A DNA stretch of 64,000 bases from Incurvaria masculella (GCA_946894095.1 OX335652.1:12981001-13045000); one strand, 5' to 3'; shown: positions 22,054-33,939, numbered from the stretch's first letter. The notes: generated by a model not told the origin, from the sequence alone. A program made the numbers and translations.

Positions 22054-22740
22054 AATAGTAATAAAATGTTGTAACTAAGTCAATGGGGACTGGATATAAC
22101 CGCCATTGTAGTTGTGATAATCCACACAACCGGAGCAGTCTCCGTTATGGAATTACCCCAGTTAGGTTGGTTTTCAAGTTTTTGTTAAATCTTTAGAGGC
22201 TTATATTATGGATACAAGGTTAGTTATCAAAAAACGTATAGACGTGGCTCGTGCCTGTTTCCTCAGTCAAATTAACAAATATGTTTCTACAATTATTTAC
22301 ATTAAGTAAATCATTTGAGAGCTACGTCTGCGCGTTTAGATTTTTTTGTTAACTTGATATACACCCTTAATGTAATGTATATGAACCACACCTTTTCAAG
22401 TAGGACAGAAATAATGTAATGATGTGCGTAATTATGTAAATTTATATTAATTATGAACACGCTTAAGTACATGTACATACCAACGTAAAATTATGTACAG
22501 GTACGGATTTTTTTTTCGTGCGTGTCTATTGGTAATTTCGTAATCAAACATCCATCTCGTAACTTAGCATCTAGTAACCAAACCGAGTTTCTTGAATGCC
22601 ATCGTGCAACACACGATAATTAATATACTTTAAGGTAGCGATGAAAGGTACTATTCAATTATAATTGGAAAATAGTCGTTTTGAGAATTTCAGGTTTATT
22701 GGCAGTGAAGAATGTTTTAACCGTTGGATAGATTTTTATA

Positions 22741-23125
22741 TCGCCATGTGACGTCGACGCGGCAACGTGTCCATGTGCGGCGCCACATTGCGGCGCAAGC
22801 CATTTTTCAATTATCTCGCTCGCGCGGTCCGGCCGCTGCGCCTCAAAGGTAAAGCTCTCCCTTTAATTCCCATCCAATTAATTACAATCGGGTGGATGGG
22901 GAGAAGTCAGAGACAATTTGCTCGCGGCACTGAACACGAAAGGTTTCGAATCGGCGCTCGAGCTCGCTATGAAATTGCCGGGCGCATTGATCGCTGCCTG
23001 AGATAAAAGAACGAGCCCTTGTCAGACGACGCTCGAGCGACTACGGGCGGAGTTATCCACAAATTCTACGTGGCTCGAGTATATCGGCGGACGTTATCGT
23101 TTCGAAATTGGAGTCGCGAAAGTGA
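22741..23125. promoter_or_regulatory. GC-rich non-repeat island 1 in the MXD intron
   Basis: Unique GC-rich sequence with TGACGTCGACG, a TTAATTACAATC block and a repeated GTCGCGAAAGTGA(C/T)GCGA motif at 23112-23152. The composition resembles insect intronic regulatory elements; no protein-like frame. Regulatory role is inference. Confidence 0.35.
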
Positions 23126-23203
23126 CGCGAGTCGCGAAAGTGATGCGAGTCGCGTAATCAAATACGAGACGTCGTCAACAGATCATGCATAAGTTCTATT
23201 CCG

Positions 23204-23745
23204 GGAGGTCACGACATTTTTGGTCACGATAAGGTAAATGGCTGAATCTGGGTTCACATGTCAGAGACCAACGCTCTGATGCTAAATATTATGTCGGTCT
23301 GCCTGCGCCAGGTAGTTGCGTTATCTTGGCTACATAAAATCGATATAGGTATGTACTTGCTGATGAATTTACTAATTGTCTGGACATATTGATTCCTATT
23401 AATAATACAGCAATAACCAGTCGGTTTTTAATTGAACACTTAAATATACGTAAAGTTATATCAGTAACCAAATTCGCCTATAACTACGAAATGCAACCAA
23501 ATATTTGTTCAGTTTTGGTATTACTAAGCAAGTTTTTACTAATAATTTCATGCTTCGTTATTTGCAGCCATTTACCTTATCATATATATTGTTTGTCACC
23601 ATAACTACTTTTTCAGGCGCCTTATCTACGTAACGCAACCACTTGGCGCAGGCAGACTGACACATTTAGCTTCAGAGGGTTGGTCTTTATCCTGTGAACC
23701 CAGTTTCAGCCATTTACGTTATCGTTACCATTTTTGTCGCGACCT
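23204..23745. mobile_element. Family Q element with long inverted termini (Q1)
   Basis: The left arm starts GGTCACGACATTTTTGGTCA and runs through GGCTGAATCTGGGTTCAC and GTCTGCCTGCGCCAGGTAGT. The right arm (about 23630-23745) is the complement. Arms exceed 100 bp with several mismatches, and the centre is AT-rich. A single arm of the same family lies at 54290-54476. Confidence 0.75.
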
Positions 23746-24018
23746 AGTCTGTTCACGGATGGCTGCATCTAACGGTGCCGTAGGCAAGATGCATAGATAG
23801 GCGACGCAACAGGGAAAGGGGAAAGGTGGCGAGACGAGGAGCGGGCAAGGGTGCGGAAAGGAAATCGACGCCTAACTTCATGCAAGTATATGCATTTCCC
23901 CTGCGACACCATCGGTGAATGATTTAATTTGGAAAACTCGCACAATCGCTGTCGCAATCGGTTGGGATGCGCGAATATAAAATGGACTGAGAGGATGCAA
24001 TAAATCAAAGATTTAGGG

Positions 24019-24170
24019 TCGATTGCACGAAAACACAAAAATCAAAATCAACGTCAACGTATGATTAGACAGGTCACTTTGTATCGACAGTATGGAAGCA
24101 GCCCCGTGCAGTTCACTAAAAGTGACGGGTTTGAACATTGATTAACTCGGCCGTCGCTTCGTGCAATCGA
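24019..24170. mobile_element. Small MITE with TCGATTGCACGAA termini
   Basis: TCGATTGCACGAA (24019-24031) is the complement of TTCGTGCAATCGA (24158-24170), about 150 bp apart. Non-coding. Single copy here. Confidence 0.65.
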
Positions 24171-24305
24171 GGCTTAGAATTTGAGGGTATAAAAGCAACT
24201 TAAACTCGTTCAATCTTGTATAATAAAGGTTCGTAATGAAAATGAAGGAATTGTAAATAACTAATTGAAATTAGTAGAAATAAAATAAAATACATTTAAT
24301 TATAA

Positions 24306-24541
24306 CTGTTCCCCGGTAGGGTTTAAGCCCGCCCGGGTAGCTACCATCGCATTGGATGAAATGATGGTCGAAGCGGCGATGGAAAATTGTCCGTGTTTTC
24401 CACTCAATTCGATGCAGCCGTGCTCATAAAGGGGAGGTCCAGGCATGGCACCTAATTCTTTCGGAAATGTGGTGTATTGGGCTAATATCATAAACGATAG
24501 TTGTCTGGTATAAGCCATCCATGTCAGGGTGCATAAAAAAA
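24306..24541 (+). mobile_element. SINE family D, 5'-truncated (D3)
   Basis: Starts within the body (GGTAGGGTTTAAGCCCGCCC) and runs to GCCATCCATGTCAGGGTGCA plus an A-run. The ATTCTTTCGGAAATGTGGTG block places it in the tRNA-headed subfamily. Confidence 0.85.
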
Positions 24542-24639
24542 TAAATATTACTTATTTCGAGGGATCCATACGCCCATACGCGATTGATTAGCGATTCGTG
24601 ATAGCACATTTTACCTCAACATTGTGAGAAAGATAGCCA

Positions 24640-25030
24640 GACAAGCACTCATTTTCGGCCTGTAATAAAACGGCACACAAACTTATTAGACGCGCGGAGT
24701 GATTGGTAGTCGAATGCGATTTCGCTCGCTGTTTGCAAACGTCGTAACGTAATTGTATGTACATAGCACGCCGGAGCGGCGCCCCCGCCGCCTCCGCCGG
24801 GCGAGGCTGCGCGGTGTAATTACTGCCTCCAATTATGTGTAATCCGCTTAGCGGCGCCGCTTCCGGCTGCGCTGTCGGCGCCGCCCTCCGCCGCGCGCCG
24901 CCCGCCGCTCAGCCGTGGCTGCGCGTTTGGGAATGCCGTGAGATGCGGGCGGGAGGGAAAAGGTGGGAGAAATATTTTGCGGGCGTTATCCGGGGCATAT
25001 TTTCCATAAACTACTGCCAACAAGCCAACT
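24640..25030. promoter_or_regulatory. GC-rich non-repeat island 2 in the MXD intron
   Basis: Very GC-rich flanks around an AT core, GTGTAATTACTGCCTCCAAT, with two TAATTA or AATTA motifs that could bind homeodomain proteins. Uninterrupted by repeats. A conserved regulatory element is a reasonable guess, untested. Confidence 0.35.
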
Positions 25031-25035
25031 ACTAC

Positions 25036-25378
25036 TTACTTGGTGGTAGGGTTAATCCCGCCCGGGTTGGTACAGTCGTTTAGTCTGAAATCTATACATC
25101 GGAAATAGAGACAAATTTGACATCCCCCTCTGCCATGCTGACGTCAACCAAAGAGTAAAAGGGACTTAGGAATTCCTTCTCTTTCTAGTGAATACAATTG
25201 AGAGGAAACGACTGTACCATCGCATTGAATGAACGATGGTCGAAGCGTCCGCGTTTTCCATCCAGTTCAATGTAGCCGAGCAATATAAGGCAGGTTCCCA
25301 TGTGGTGTGTTAGACTAATATCTGACGGTCAGTTTGGCATTAGCCATCCATGTCGGGTTACTTAAAAAAAAGATGGAA
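25036..25378 (+). mobile_element. SINE family D, 5S-type body (D4), split by a small MITE
   Basis: Body from TGGTAGGGTTAATCCCGCCC to GCCATCCATGTCGGGTTAC and an A-run. It is split at GGTTGGTA|CCATCGC by a 141-bp insertion (25073-25213). The AATATAAGG block and the TGTGGTGTGTTAG block assign it to the 5S-type subfamily. Confidence 0.85.
25073..25213. mobile_element. Mariner-type MITE inserted in a SINE
   Basis: 141 bp with termini CAGTCGTTT and AAACGACTG, flanked by TA (25071-25072 and 25214-25215). Uninterrupted SINE copies read GGTTGGTACCATCGC, so the target was a single TA. This matches Tc1/mariner integration. Confidence 0.85.
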
Positions 25379-25405
25379 AATAAAGGGTAAAAAATTTAAA
25401 ACGTG

Positions 25406-25477
25406 ATTTTTTTATTAAATCTTGTACGATGGTACGGAGCCCTTCGTGCGCGAGTCCGACCCGCACTTGGCCGGTTA
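25406..25477 (-). mobile_element. Family E repeat, truncated copy (E2)
   Basis: Only the end with CTTGTACGATGGTACGGAGC and CCCGCACTTGGCCGGTT remains. Confidence 0.75.
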
Positions 25478-25675
25478 TTATCTATGGTACCGATGGATGC
25501 ACGCGCCACAGCGGCAACGCAACGGATGCCGCCCCGAGAGCAGGCAGATATCAATTTCCGCCAATACGTATTGAATAGCGGATTACGTCCGGCGGAGCCG
25601 CCTCGCCCCCAGCCCCTCCCCCGCGCCGGAACTCGCCGGCAAGTACAGTCGCAGGCTGCACCAACTAGAGCGCCC

Positions 25676-26008
25676 AATCCCACTTGTCACCTAAATCGGC
25701 GGTTACGCCAAACCGATCGCCTAGCGTCTTCAAATGTATGGAGAAATTGAGGAGTGCGCGCATAGTGGGCGTTAAGCGAACTAACATTTGCGAGTCCGAG
25801 TTTGATTAAAAGCTAACTCACCGTCGCCGAAAACAATTTGGCGTTGCCGTTTACAGTGGCCGGAATCGGAAGTCCGAGTTCGATTTTGACAGGTTGAAGA
25901 AGTAAAACCGCATAATAAGTAGTAAAAGCTTGTATAGTAAAAGCTTGTACACGTAACGTCTAAGTTCCGTAAACGCTAATTCGGTGAGCACTCGCACTAA
26001 ACAATCAG
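25676..26008. mobile_element. Family F inverted-repeat MITE, decayed (F4)
   Basis: Left end CACTTGTCACCTAAATCGGC, then ACGCCAAACCGATCG; the right end AACGCTAATTCGGTGAGCAC is degraded. Middle blocks (GGGCGTTAAGCGAACTAACA) match F1. Confidence 0.75.
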
Positions 26009-26171
26009 ACCGCAATATTTTCGTACTGACCGACCGACCCACCGCCACCGCAACGATGCCCCTGGCTTTAGAGAAGTCACGATATTCCAGGGATATCCAT
26101 TGTTTACAGTTCATTTCAAATTAAAGAAGGATACATTTTATGGATACGTCTTAACATTTTCATCCGACACC

Positions 26172-26334
26172 ACATCCGGCAGTGCGATTACGAAGCGCAA
26201 AATGAGGTGTAGGTACTGCACCTACCCCAATCTGACGGTAATCTGACAGATTTTGTAAATGAAAGCTGTCAGTTTAGGGTTGGTGCCGCACCTACACCTT
26301 ATTTCGCGCTTCGTAATCGCACTGCCGGAATTTT
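26172..26334. mobile_element. Foldback MITE (CCGGCAGTGCGATTACGAAG termini)
   Basis: Arms CCGGCAGTGCGATTACGAAG plus CGCAAAATGAGGTGTAGG on the left and the complement on the right (26283-26333) enclose about 55 bp. Mismatches are few. Single copy in this window. Confidence 0.75.
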
Positions 26335-26446
26335 TTATAGATATTTAGACCAGCTACTCTCTGTGCGAGCTAACCGATTCTCGTGTCATAGTCGTGTTTG
26401 TCTTTTTTCAAGATTTCTTAAACCACAACAGCGTAATGTACGGAAT

Positions 26447-26548
26447 ATAAGGCCTCCTGGCATGGCACCTTTCCCATGTGGTGTGTTAGGCTAATATCTG
26501 ACGTCCAGTTTGGTATTAGCCATCGATGTCCAGTCACATAATAAAAAT
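26447..26548 (+). mobile_element. SINE family D, 3' tail only (D5)
   Basis: From CTCCTGGCATGGCACCTTTC to GCCATCGATGTCCAGTCACA and an A-rich tail. 5S-type subfamily by its TGTGGTGTGTTAGG block. Confidence 0.8.
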
Positions 26549-26871
26549 GTACCCAGAGAGCGCGATTATTTCTTTACTTCTCGCTTCCAAATATCGACAT
26601 CATCCAAAACACTGGTTTTGGTGTAAGGTGTCTGCAGTGCAGTGCAGAGTAAATACCAGACTACGGCGTGATCGGATGGATTAATCGGGCTTTTTGGTAT
26701 TTTCGGGCGACTTTTATTTACGAGTTAACCCAGCCGGGTGTATCCGCCCACGGCTTAATGTCATATACATATCGGAATAATACATCGCATATACCAGTCA
26801 AAACGACACGTCCATTTATCAAGCGGGTCTCGAGTTTTTAGCGTAAAATATTCTTGACATTACAGACTGTT

Positions 26872-27153
26872 TTTAGGGTTCCGTACCCAAAGGGTGCCAA
26901 CGGAACCCTATTACTAAGCCTCCGCTGTCCGTCCGTCAGTCACAGGGCTGTATCTCATGAACCGTAATAGGTAGGCAGCTGTTTTTTTCACAGAGTATGT
27001 ATTTATTTTGCCGCTATAACAACAAATAGCTAAAATAAAAAATAAACCATTTTTTTAATTTTGCATACAAAAAACGTGATTTTTTCTGTGTTAAATCTTG
27101 TAATATGGTACGGAACCCTTCGTGTGCGAGTCCGACTCGCACGGCCGGGTTTT
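26872..27153 (-). mobile_element. Family E repeat, complete copy (E3)
   Basis: Starts TTTTAGGGTTCCGTACCCAA and ends GACTCGCACGGCCGGGTTT; internal TTTATTTTGCCGCTATAACA. The (CCGT) run is short here. Confidence 0.85.
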
Positions 27154-27484
27154 TCTATACTGGGAAGAAACAAAGAGACTTTTCGACAGATGTTCGTAGT
27201 GACGGCGGACTATGGTTGCCAACGCCGAACTCGTTAAGAGCTCTTCCGCGGATTATCCGCGCGCAGGTGCTCACGAGACGTAAATCTCTGCTGGAGCGGG
27301 CGCCGCGGTAGTCCGCCGATAAGTTACAGCTTCTTTGTTTCGGCCGGTGATAAATTGAAGCGAATGTTGCTCCCCCAGCCAGCGATAGGCAGCGGTCAGC
27401 CAAGTATTGTAGCAAGCAACGCGCTGGCGGCGCAGTTGCTCAGACTTGGCGGTCGCCAAGTCCGTGGTGTTGTGTTGCAAATTA
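27154..27484. promoter_or_regulatory. GC-rich non-repeat island 3
   Basis: Unique GC-rich sequence with several short palindromes (CTTGGCGGTCGCCAAG at 27445-27460). No coding frame with recognisable motifs. Regulatory role is a guess from composition. Confidence 0.3.
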
Positions 27485-27985
27485 AGACTGGCCCGTAAGC
27501 AATTTTCTCCATCTAATTTACTCCAATTGGTTCCAATTTACTTGATGGTATCTAATAATGTGTTATCTGCAGGTTTTTCTAACACTAAAAACTGAGTTAA
27601 ATTACAGCAAATTTTCTTTTCTATGTGGATTGACACGGGTTACAAAGATCTGAACAGGATAAGAGGGAAATCCTTGAAAGAGGCTTTTACACGCAAGAGG
27701 TCCATGCAAGAATAAAATACGTATCATTAATTATTCTATTTTTTTTCTTTTATTTTAATATTTATATCAATTGTATAGTTAATATGTAAGGAAAAAACTG
27801 TACAACTTTTATTTCATGGTATCAAGTAAAGCTTCATTATTATTATTGACACGGGAGAAAAGTAGTTGTGCCTTATATTAAATACCAAATATCAAACAAA
27901 TTGATACAATAAGTAGTTTTCAATTGGTCAGTTATATGTTTGTATGAAGAGCGTATTTTCTTGATGCCTGTGGGCCCGCCATAAT
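27485..27985. mobile_element. Family C MITE, divergent (C5)
   Basis: GGCCCGTAAGCAATTTTCTC at the left and GATGCCTGTGGGCCCGCC at the right are decayed family C termini. The middle is replaced by AT-rich sequence. Confidence 0.55.
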
Positions 27986-28069
27986 ATCGGTAACTACATT
28001 ATATTCTATTTATTTTACAAAGTGAGCTCTCAGTTCATTTACATATCAATAGAAAAATTAAATAATTGA

Positions 28070-28455
28070 TTTTTTTTTTTTATGTGACTGGACATGGATG
28101 GCTAATACCACAAGTTCGGTCATGGTATTAGCCCAACACACCACATGGGAACTAGGTGCCATGCCAGGACCTTCCTTATATTGCACGGCTACATTGAACT
28201 GGATGGAAAACACGGACAATTTTCATTGCCGCTTCGACCATCGTTCATCCAATGCGATGGTACCAACCCGGGCGGGATAAACCCTACCACCTAGTAAGTA
28301 AGGAAGGGGACCTACAGCTTAACGTGGAATCCGAACCACGGCCAGCCTCTCTCAACGGTCGAATGGTCACCCATCCAAGACCAGACCGGACCCAGCGTTG
28401 CTTAACTTCGGAGAGCGATCGCCGAAGTGTCGCGCCACTGGGCCACTGAGGCGGA
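28070..28455 (-). mobile_element. SINE family D with a 5S rRNA-derived head (D6)
   Basis: On the minus strand the head reads CTCCGAAGTTAAGCAACGCT and then CTTGGATGGGTGACC, which correspond to the internal promoter region of insect 5S rRNA. The family body and an A-rich tail (the T run at 28071-28080) follow. It is full length; box A/B tRNA motifs are absent. Confidence 0.88.
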
Positions 28456-29300
28456 CAATTGTAGATCGTGGACCGATTGTAGATCATTACATATTGTATT
28501 GTTGGTTGGTATATGACCGCATTGCTGCCAAACTGTGCACACTAACAATGGGTGGAGCCGATGCCCACCACAGGCAGATCGTGCGCCAATCATACCCGAA
28601 GGACTCGCTTCGTGCCGGCAAGTCCGTTGCCCCCGGTGAGTCTGTCGCCTCACGCCGTCGTCGCACGACCGCCCGTTCGACCCCATGCCCCATTCAATCT
28701 CCTAGCTCATTTCCTATTTTACATACAAAATCAGCGTCAAATTACGCAACTCGGTTCCCCAATAAAGACATTTTTGGCGCGCTCGGAACGGGGAAAACTG
28801 GCGCAAATTAGATTGGAGCGGAATTGAATTCGCCGGCGGCGGCGGAGGTGCGGCGCGGCGCGGTGCGGCGCGGAGGGTAGCGGCGGAGGGGGGGGGGGGG
28901 AGGGGGGAGGGCGAGGGACAGAGTCAATGATTAGCCCTTCTCGGGCGAGGAGAGTTCGACGTTCCGACACACACGCCTCGACACGGACTCGGCTCGATTG
29001 AACATTGAGACGGATTACACCTGAGGCACGGATGAGTGCACATTCGATTGATATCACCTTTAGGCCGTTTTTCTATAAATGGGTAAATATACAAATCTTT
29101 TATTACAAACGGTGGGATTTCACTGATTTCTGATCTCGACCAAATATAGGTGCCATGTGGCGAGTGCTCCGGAAATACATAGGTTGGATGTGGAGGGATA
29201 AGGGATGCAAGCTCCAAAGAGGAGAGTAATACTAAACAAACCGGTGGCTCAGATACTCCATATATCGTCAGATAAAATCGTCACACACGTGCATTACGGG
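28456..29300. promoter_or_regulatory. GC-rich non-repeat island 4 with a poly-G tract
   Basis: Unique sequence with a GGCGGCGGCGGAGGTGCGGC region and a G-run at about 28886-28912 that could form G-quadruplexes. Several overlapping frames of about 90-135 codons exist on both strands, none with recognisable motifs. Confidence 0.3.
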
Positions 29301-29479
29301 CATTATTTATTACATAACTTTCTTAATTTACCAAAGAGTCGATAGTGCCCAATACACTGCCGCATTCGAGAAAGGTATGCATTACGTAAGGTGTGGTACG
29401 CCATCGACCAGAACGCCGAATAAATATCCACAACGCTTGCCCACGAGGGTCCACCTCTGTATAGTTCTTACTTAAATTC

Positions 29480-29879
29480 TAATTTGTGATGAATTTACTT
29501 TTGACCGAGTGTACTTGGCATTACTTCCGACGCAGGCGAGAAGCGGAGCGTGTTGATAGTTTTATCGCGGGCGCTGCAGGGAAGGCGTCAGACTTGTCGG
29601 GTTGAGCCGAGTGCCTGTACGTTCCTATGCAGCGGAACGTGTGCTAGTCCGGATAAGCTGCGCTAACGACGTCGCGCCACCGCAGCCACGCCGCCGTAGT
29701 CGGCGTCGCCTCCGCTCCCGTCACAGCTGTTAACGGCAAACCCGAGACGCTAGCTACGTGCAAACCCAACGGAGCGGCACACCCCCCACTCGTGCACATG
29801 TCTCATTTCGAAGATGTTTAGCGGCGGCGGCGCTCCATCAACGATTTCCCTAAATTGCGGAGCATAAATCATTTGTGAT
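29480..29879. promoter_or_regulatory. GC-rich non-repeat island 5
   Basis: Unique GC-rich stretch including CGCCACCGCAGCCACGCCGC. No open frame of interest. Confidence 0.3.
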
Positions 29880-30211
29880 GCTGGCCATACACGATCAAAT
29901 TTACTGTCAATTTTGCAGTTTGTCAAAATCGCACCTGGAAAAATGTACCTGCCAGTTGATACCGTGGCGTGACTAGTGACGGACGACGACGCTTTATCCT
30001 TCTTAATTACTTATGAAAGTAGGAAAATTTAAACCCTGCAAAGAGTGGTATAAAAATGTTAATCGAAAAGAAAGCAATTATCTCACAAAAAATAATTGGG
30101 GATTACGTACTTCGAAATATGACCGAAGTGATATATTTTTCGGTCAAGTTTACTGAACTCAGCCTAAATGCGCTGCAAACTTGAGGGTATGTTTGATCGT
30201 GTATGGCCAGC
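29880..30211. mobile_element. MITE with GCTGGCCATACACGATCAAA termini
   Basis: The left end GCTGGCCATACACGATCAAA (29880-29899) is matched by the right end TTTGATCGTGTATGGCCAGC (30192-30211), a perfect 20-bp inverted repeat. Non-coding, single copy here. Confidence 0.85.
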
Positions 30212-30299
30212 TTTAGGTGTGCCGTGTTGCACAATATTGCTGCTGTGGCTACATTGTCCGTAGTGCGGTGTGGGGCGGGTGTCGGGTGCTGTTTGTACA

Positions 30300-30669
30300 C
30301 GTAAGGCAGTAAACAAACGATTTGGCATTGTTTAATGACCGAGGGCTAGCCGCCTCCGCTCCCCACGCCGCTGCGAGCATTAGCGGCGACGGCGGAGCGG
30401 CGAGCGAGCGGCGGCGTTTCCGAATTAAATTTACACATACTCAATTAAGATAATGCTATCGGTCGGCGGCCGAGCTAGGTTCGGGGCGAGAGCCTCGATG
30501 TGGGAGTGAGGCGAATTAGAAGCAAAGCTTCATTACCACAATTACATTAATCGTAGCCGCGTTCGTCGTGACGCACGCTCGCGCCCGCACGCTATTTACT
30601 CTAGGAGATAGCTCAAGGTATACAATTAACCACGTTCGCTATTGTACGAGTGCGAAGGAGAGCGATACT
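30300..30669. promoter_or_regulatory. GC-rich non-repeat island 6
   Basis: GC-rich flanks around CGAATTAAATTTACACATAC and CTCAATTAAGATAATGC, AT-rich motifs like those in islands 2 and 7. Ends at a family A insertion. Confidence 0.3.
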
Positions 30670-31219
30670 TTAAGGTGGCCCAACCCGCTCATCTCCCCAT
30701 ACAAAAGGGGAAAGAAGATCACGCCCATATTTCTTGTCAGAGATCCAAAATTTTGCTCAAAATAGCTTTATTTGATCGAACTAGATGTCTGATGACCATT
30801 GGCATTGTAAAATTGTGTATGGTTTCTAAGTTGTAAGGTCCGAAAGTTCGAATTTTTCGCGCGATTTATACGATAACTTTGGAGGTGGATTACGCAATGA
30901 TAAAGTAAGAACAACGTAAAAAGATTAGTCATCAGACATAGCTTATTTAATCAAGATTTATGATCTATTTGGTTTTTGTTAGATTTTTGACTACAGCCGT
31001 CGTGGTTTACTTTTAGCTATAAGTCGTTTTGAAATTAAAATTTTCGTAAATCTTACCAAATCATTCACTATGCACATTGTCTTTTTTGTGGACATGTTGC
31101 ATCTTCCTCATCACGGAGCCTGTCTTTTTCTTTGAAACAGAGAAGGTCCCAGGGCGCAACAGCACGGTTTTGTACCGTGCCCGCGAATGAGTTAGGCCCG
31201 CCGGGTTGGGCCGCCTTAA
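30670..31219 (+). mobile_element. Family A MITE, complete copy (A4)
   Basis: 550 bp between TTAA sites (30670-30673, 31216-31219). A family C element starts at the very next base, so C probably used the TTAA at the border of A. Confidence 0.88.
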
Positions 31220-31510
31220 GGTGGCCCCGTAAGCATCAGAAAATTACGCTCCCCATACAAACGTAGTTTACTAATCATTTGTAAACCACTGTTCCAATTT
31301 GCTTTCTATTTGGGACTTAATAATACAGTCAACAAATGTCTATGTCTGTATGTGTTTGTTTTTTTTTTTAATATCCTGTGTCACGCAACAGAGAAAAGAA
31401 AATTTGTATGAAGATTTCCTTTTGCCCTCAACTTGCTTAACATTTTTCAGCAAAACAAAAACGTGCAGACAAGGATATTTATTGTAGAATATTAGATACC
31501 AAATACCAAG
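31220..31510 (+). mobile_element. Family C MITE, right end missing (C2)
   Basis: Best-preserved left end: GGTGGCCCCGTAAGCATCAG, then CATACAAACGTAGTTTACTA. It breaks off after ATTAGATACCAAATACCAAG. The following 270 bp are unrelated. Confidence 0.8.
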
Positions 31511-31972
31511 CAAATCGGACCCAGCAATGGATCCAGGATCGTCTGACGGGAGGTTACGTCCATAGGCCTAGAATAGCGCGCTGTGCTTGCAAGACAAACA
31601 AAGTGTGGGAGTGAGACGTCAACTCGAGTACCACTACGGGCTCGTTAGAGAGAGATGGAACACATCTGCCCGATGGGACAACTTCTCAAATCGTTATGAA
31701 GTCACACTCATGGAATGTGAAATGTTGTTTTGTAAAATCGTTATGATTTCTCTAGTTTTCCTTAAATAAAGTTTGGTGACTTGTGCATTTATAGATTGTA
31801 AGTGAACTGTAAGGGAGTAAAAAGAAACTTTATGGTAAAGAAGGGGTGACCCACTAATTCTTTGTCGATCAAATTTCTTAACATTTCCTCAATATTTCAA
31901 AGTGAAACTTAAAACATAACTTCAGATCATTATTATGAAGGTAAATAGTGGCATAGAAATTGTTTTGAGTAA

Positions 31973-32257
31973 AAACCCGGCCAAGTGCGAGTCGGACTCG
32001 CACACGAAGGGTTCCGTACCATCGTACATGATTTAACACCAAAAAATAACCCCCTTTAGTTTGTATTATATTTTAATTTTACTTATTTGTTGTTATAGCG
32101 GCAAAATAAATACACACTCTGTGAAAATTTCAGCTGCCTACCTATTACGGTTCATGAGATACAGCCCTGTGACAGACGGACGGACGGTAGGACGGACGGA
32201 CAGCGGAATCTTTGTAATAGGGTTCCGTTTTCACCCTTTGGGTACGGAACCCTAAAA
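31973..32257 (+). mobile_element. Family E repeat, complete copy (E4)
   Basis: From ACCCGGCCAAGTGCGAGTCG to GGGTACGGAACCCTAAAAA. The (GACG) run at 32176-32201 is interrupted. Confidence 0.85.
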
Positions 32258-32607
32258 AAGAACTTTCAGTAGATATCGTATGAGAGGATTTTGCCCTCAT
32301 CCGTCAGTTGACTCTATATGTCTTTACATTCTAAGCCTATGGTCTCGCCAGACACCGGGGCGCCACCCCGCGCCTCCACCGCGCCGGCGCACAATGGATT
32401 AGCAATTTATGTAGGCTCCGAGAAAATAAGTGTGGCGGTGACAGTTAAATTGCAAAAGTTATTGCATAAATAAAAGGTAACAATATAAACGCGGGTCGGG
32501 TCAGCGGGAAGCGAGCCTCCGAATAAGTTAAGGCTCGGCTTTCCTTCCGCCCGGCCCGGCGGAGGAGGCGTATTGTGTCGCCGCGAACAATGCTCGCCAG
32601 CCGAATA
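32258..32607. promoter_or_regulatory. GC-rich non-repeat island 7
   Basis: GC-rich borders enclose GGATTAGCAATTTATGTAGG and AAAAGTTATTGCATAAATAA, the latter like a Caudal/Abd-B type site. A family A MITE inserted at its right edge. Confidence 0.35.
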
Positions 32608-33157
32608 TTAAGGTGGGCCATCCCGCTCAACTCCCCATACAAACGAGGAAAGAAGACCACGCCAATATTTCTTGTCAGAGATCCAAAGTTTTGCTCAAAA
32701 TAGCTTTATTTGATCGAACTAGATGTGTGATGACCATTGGCATTGTACAATTATGTTTGGTTTCTAAGTTATAAGGGCTGAAAGTTCAAATTTTTCGCGT
32801 GTTTTATACAATAACTTTGGAGGTGAATTACTCAACGATACAATGTATACATCTTAAAAATATTAGTCATCAGGCATAGCTTGTTTCATGAAAATTTATA
32901 ATCAATTTAGTTTTTGTTAGATTTTTGAGTACAGCGGTCGTGGCTTACTTTCAGCTGGAAGTCGTTTTGTAATTAAAATTGTCGTAAATCTTACCAAATC
33001 AAACACTATGCGCATTGTCTGCTTTGTGGACATGTTGCATCCTCCTCATCACGGAGCCTGTCTTTTACATTGAAACATAGAATGTCCCAGAGTGCAATAG
33101 CACGGTTTTGTACCGTGCCCGCAAATGAGTTAGTTCCGCCGGGAAGGGCCACCTTAA
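32608..33157 (+). mobile_element. Family A MITE, complete copy (A5)
   Basis: 550 bp, TTAA at 32608-32611 and 33154-33157. A family B element follows directly and shares the right TTAA. Confidence 0.88.
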
Positions 33158-33509
33158 GGATGTTCCGACCCATACAATGTTTTTTTACACAGAACGCAAA
33201 AAGTATTGCACTTTAAGGCACGAATTCGTCAAAAATATTAAATATAGCCATAGTAGTTGCAGCGAAAACATATTCACAATTTCAGGTTGAATGGTTTCGT
33301 TGTAATTGCCGATTAGAAGTTTTACACCGTTAGATGGCGCTGTTAAATGAAAATAGTATTTAAATAAATTGTAACAAAACCAATAATCCTGAAATTGTTT
33401 TCGCTGCAAGTAATATGACTATATTAAACTTTTATTATTAATTCGTAGCTTAAAGTGCAATACTTTTTGCGTTATGTGTGCAAACAACTGTATATGGGTC
33501 GGAACAGCC
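33158..33509 (+). mobile_element. Family B MITE, complete copy (B2)
   Basis: GGATGTTCCGACCCATACAA to TATATGGGTCGGAACAGCC, between TTAA at 33154-33157 and 33510-33513. It is adjacent to A5, so it was inserted into the TTAA duplication of A5 or the reverse. Confidence 0.88.
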
Positions 33510-33939
33510 TTAAGGCGCTAGGACTAGCCAACTACTCGCGCCATACAAATGCACTTTTTAACAAATGTAATAATATGTAGTGAAACGCTTCAGCAAATCC
33601 AAATAGAACTCCAGACTGATAATGGATTGTTAATATTTTTTTATTCCATCATTTATTTAAATAATAATAAAAATAAAAAAAGTTGATTTTTCTCATTAGA
33701 AATCTGAAAGTCATTCGATTTCTAGATATAAGCAAAAACAGCATATATGCATAAACAAAAAATTCCATTTGCTTTCAGATTTCTACATTTAGTCAAAAAA
33801 GTTCGGAAATGGACACCGTTTCCGCAATGTATTTTGTATAGAAAAAGGAAACATACATTAACGAAAATCATTCGATTCCTAGACAAGGAATCATATATTG
33901 TAAGGATGACACTTATAATCGTCAGACTTAGTTAGTTTA

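Noticed and set aside
28385..28455. Possible 5S rRNA gene
   Set aside because: Only part of 5S is similar, and it continues into a SINE body on the same strand.
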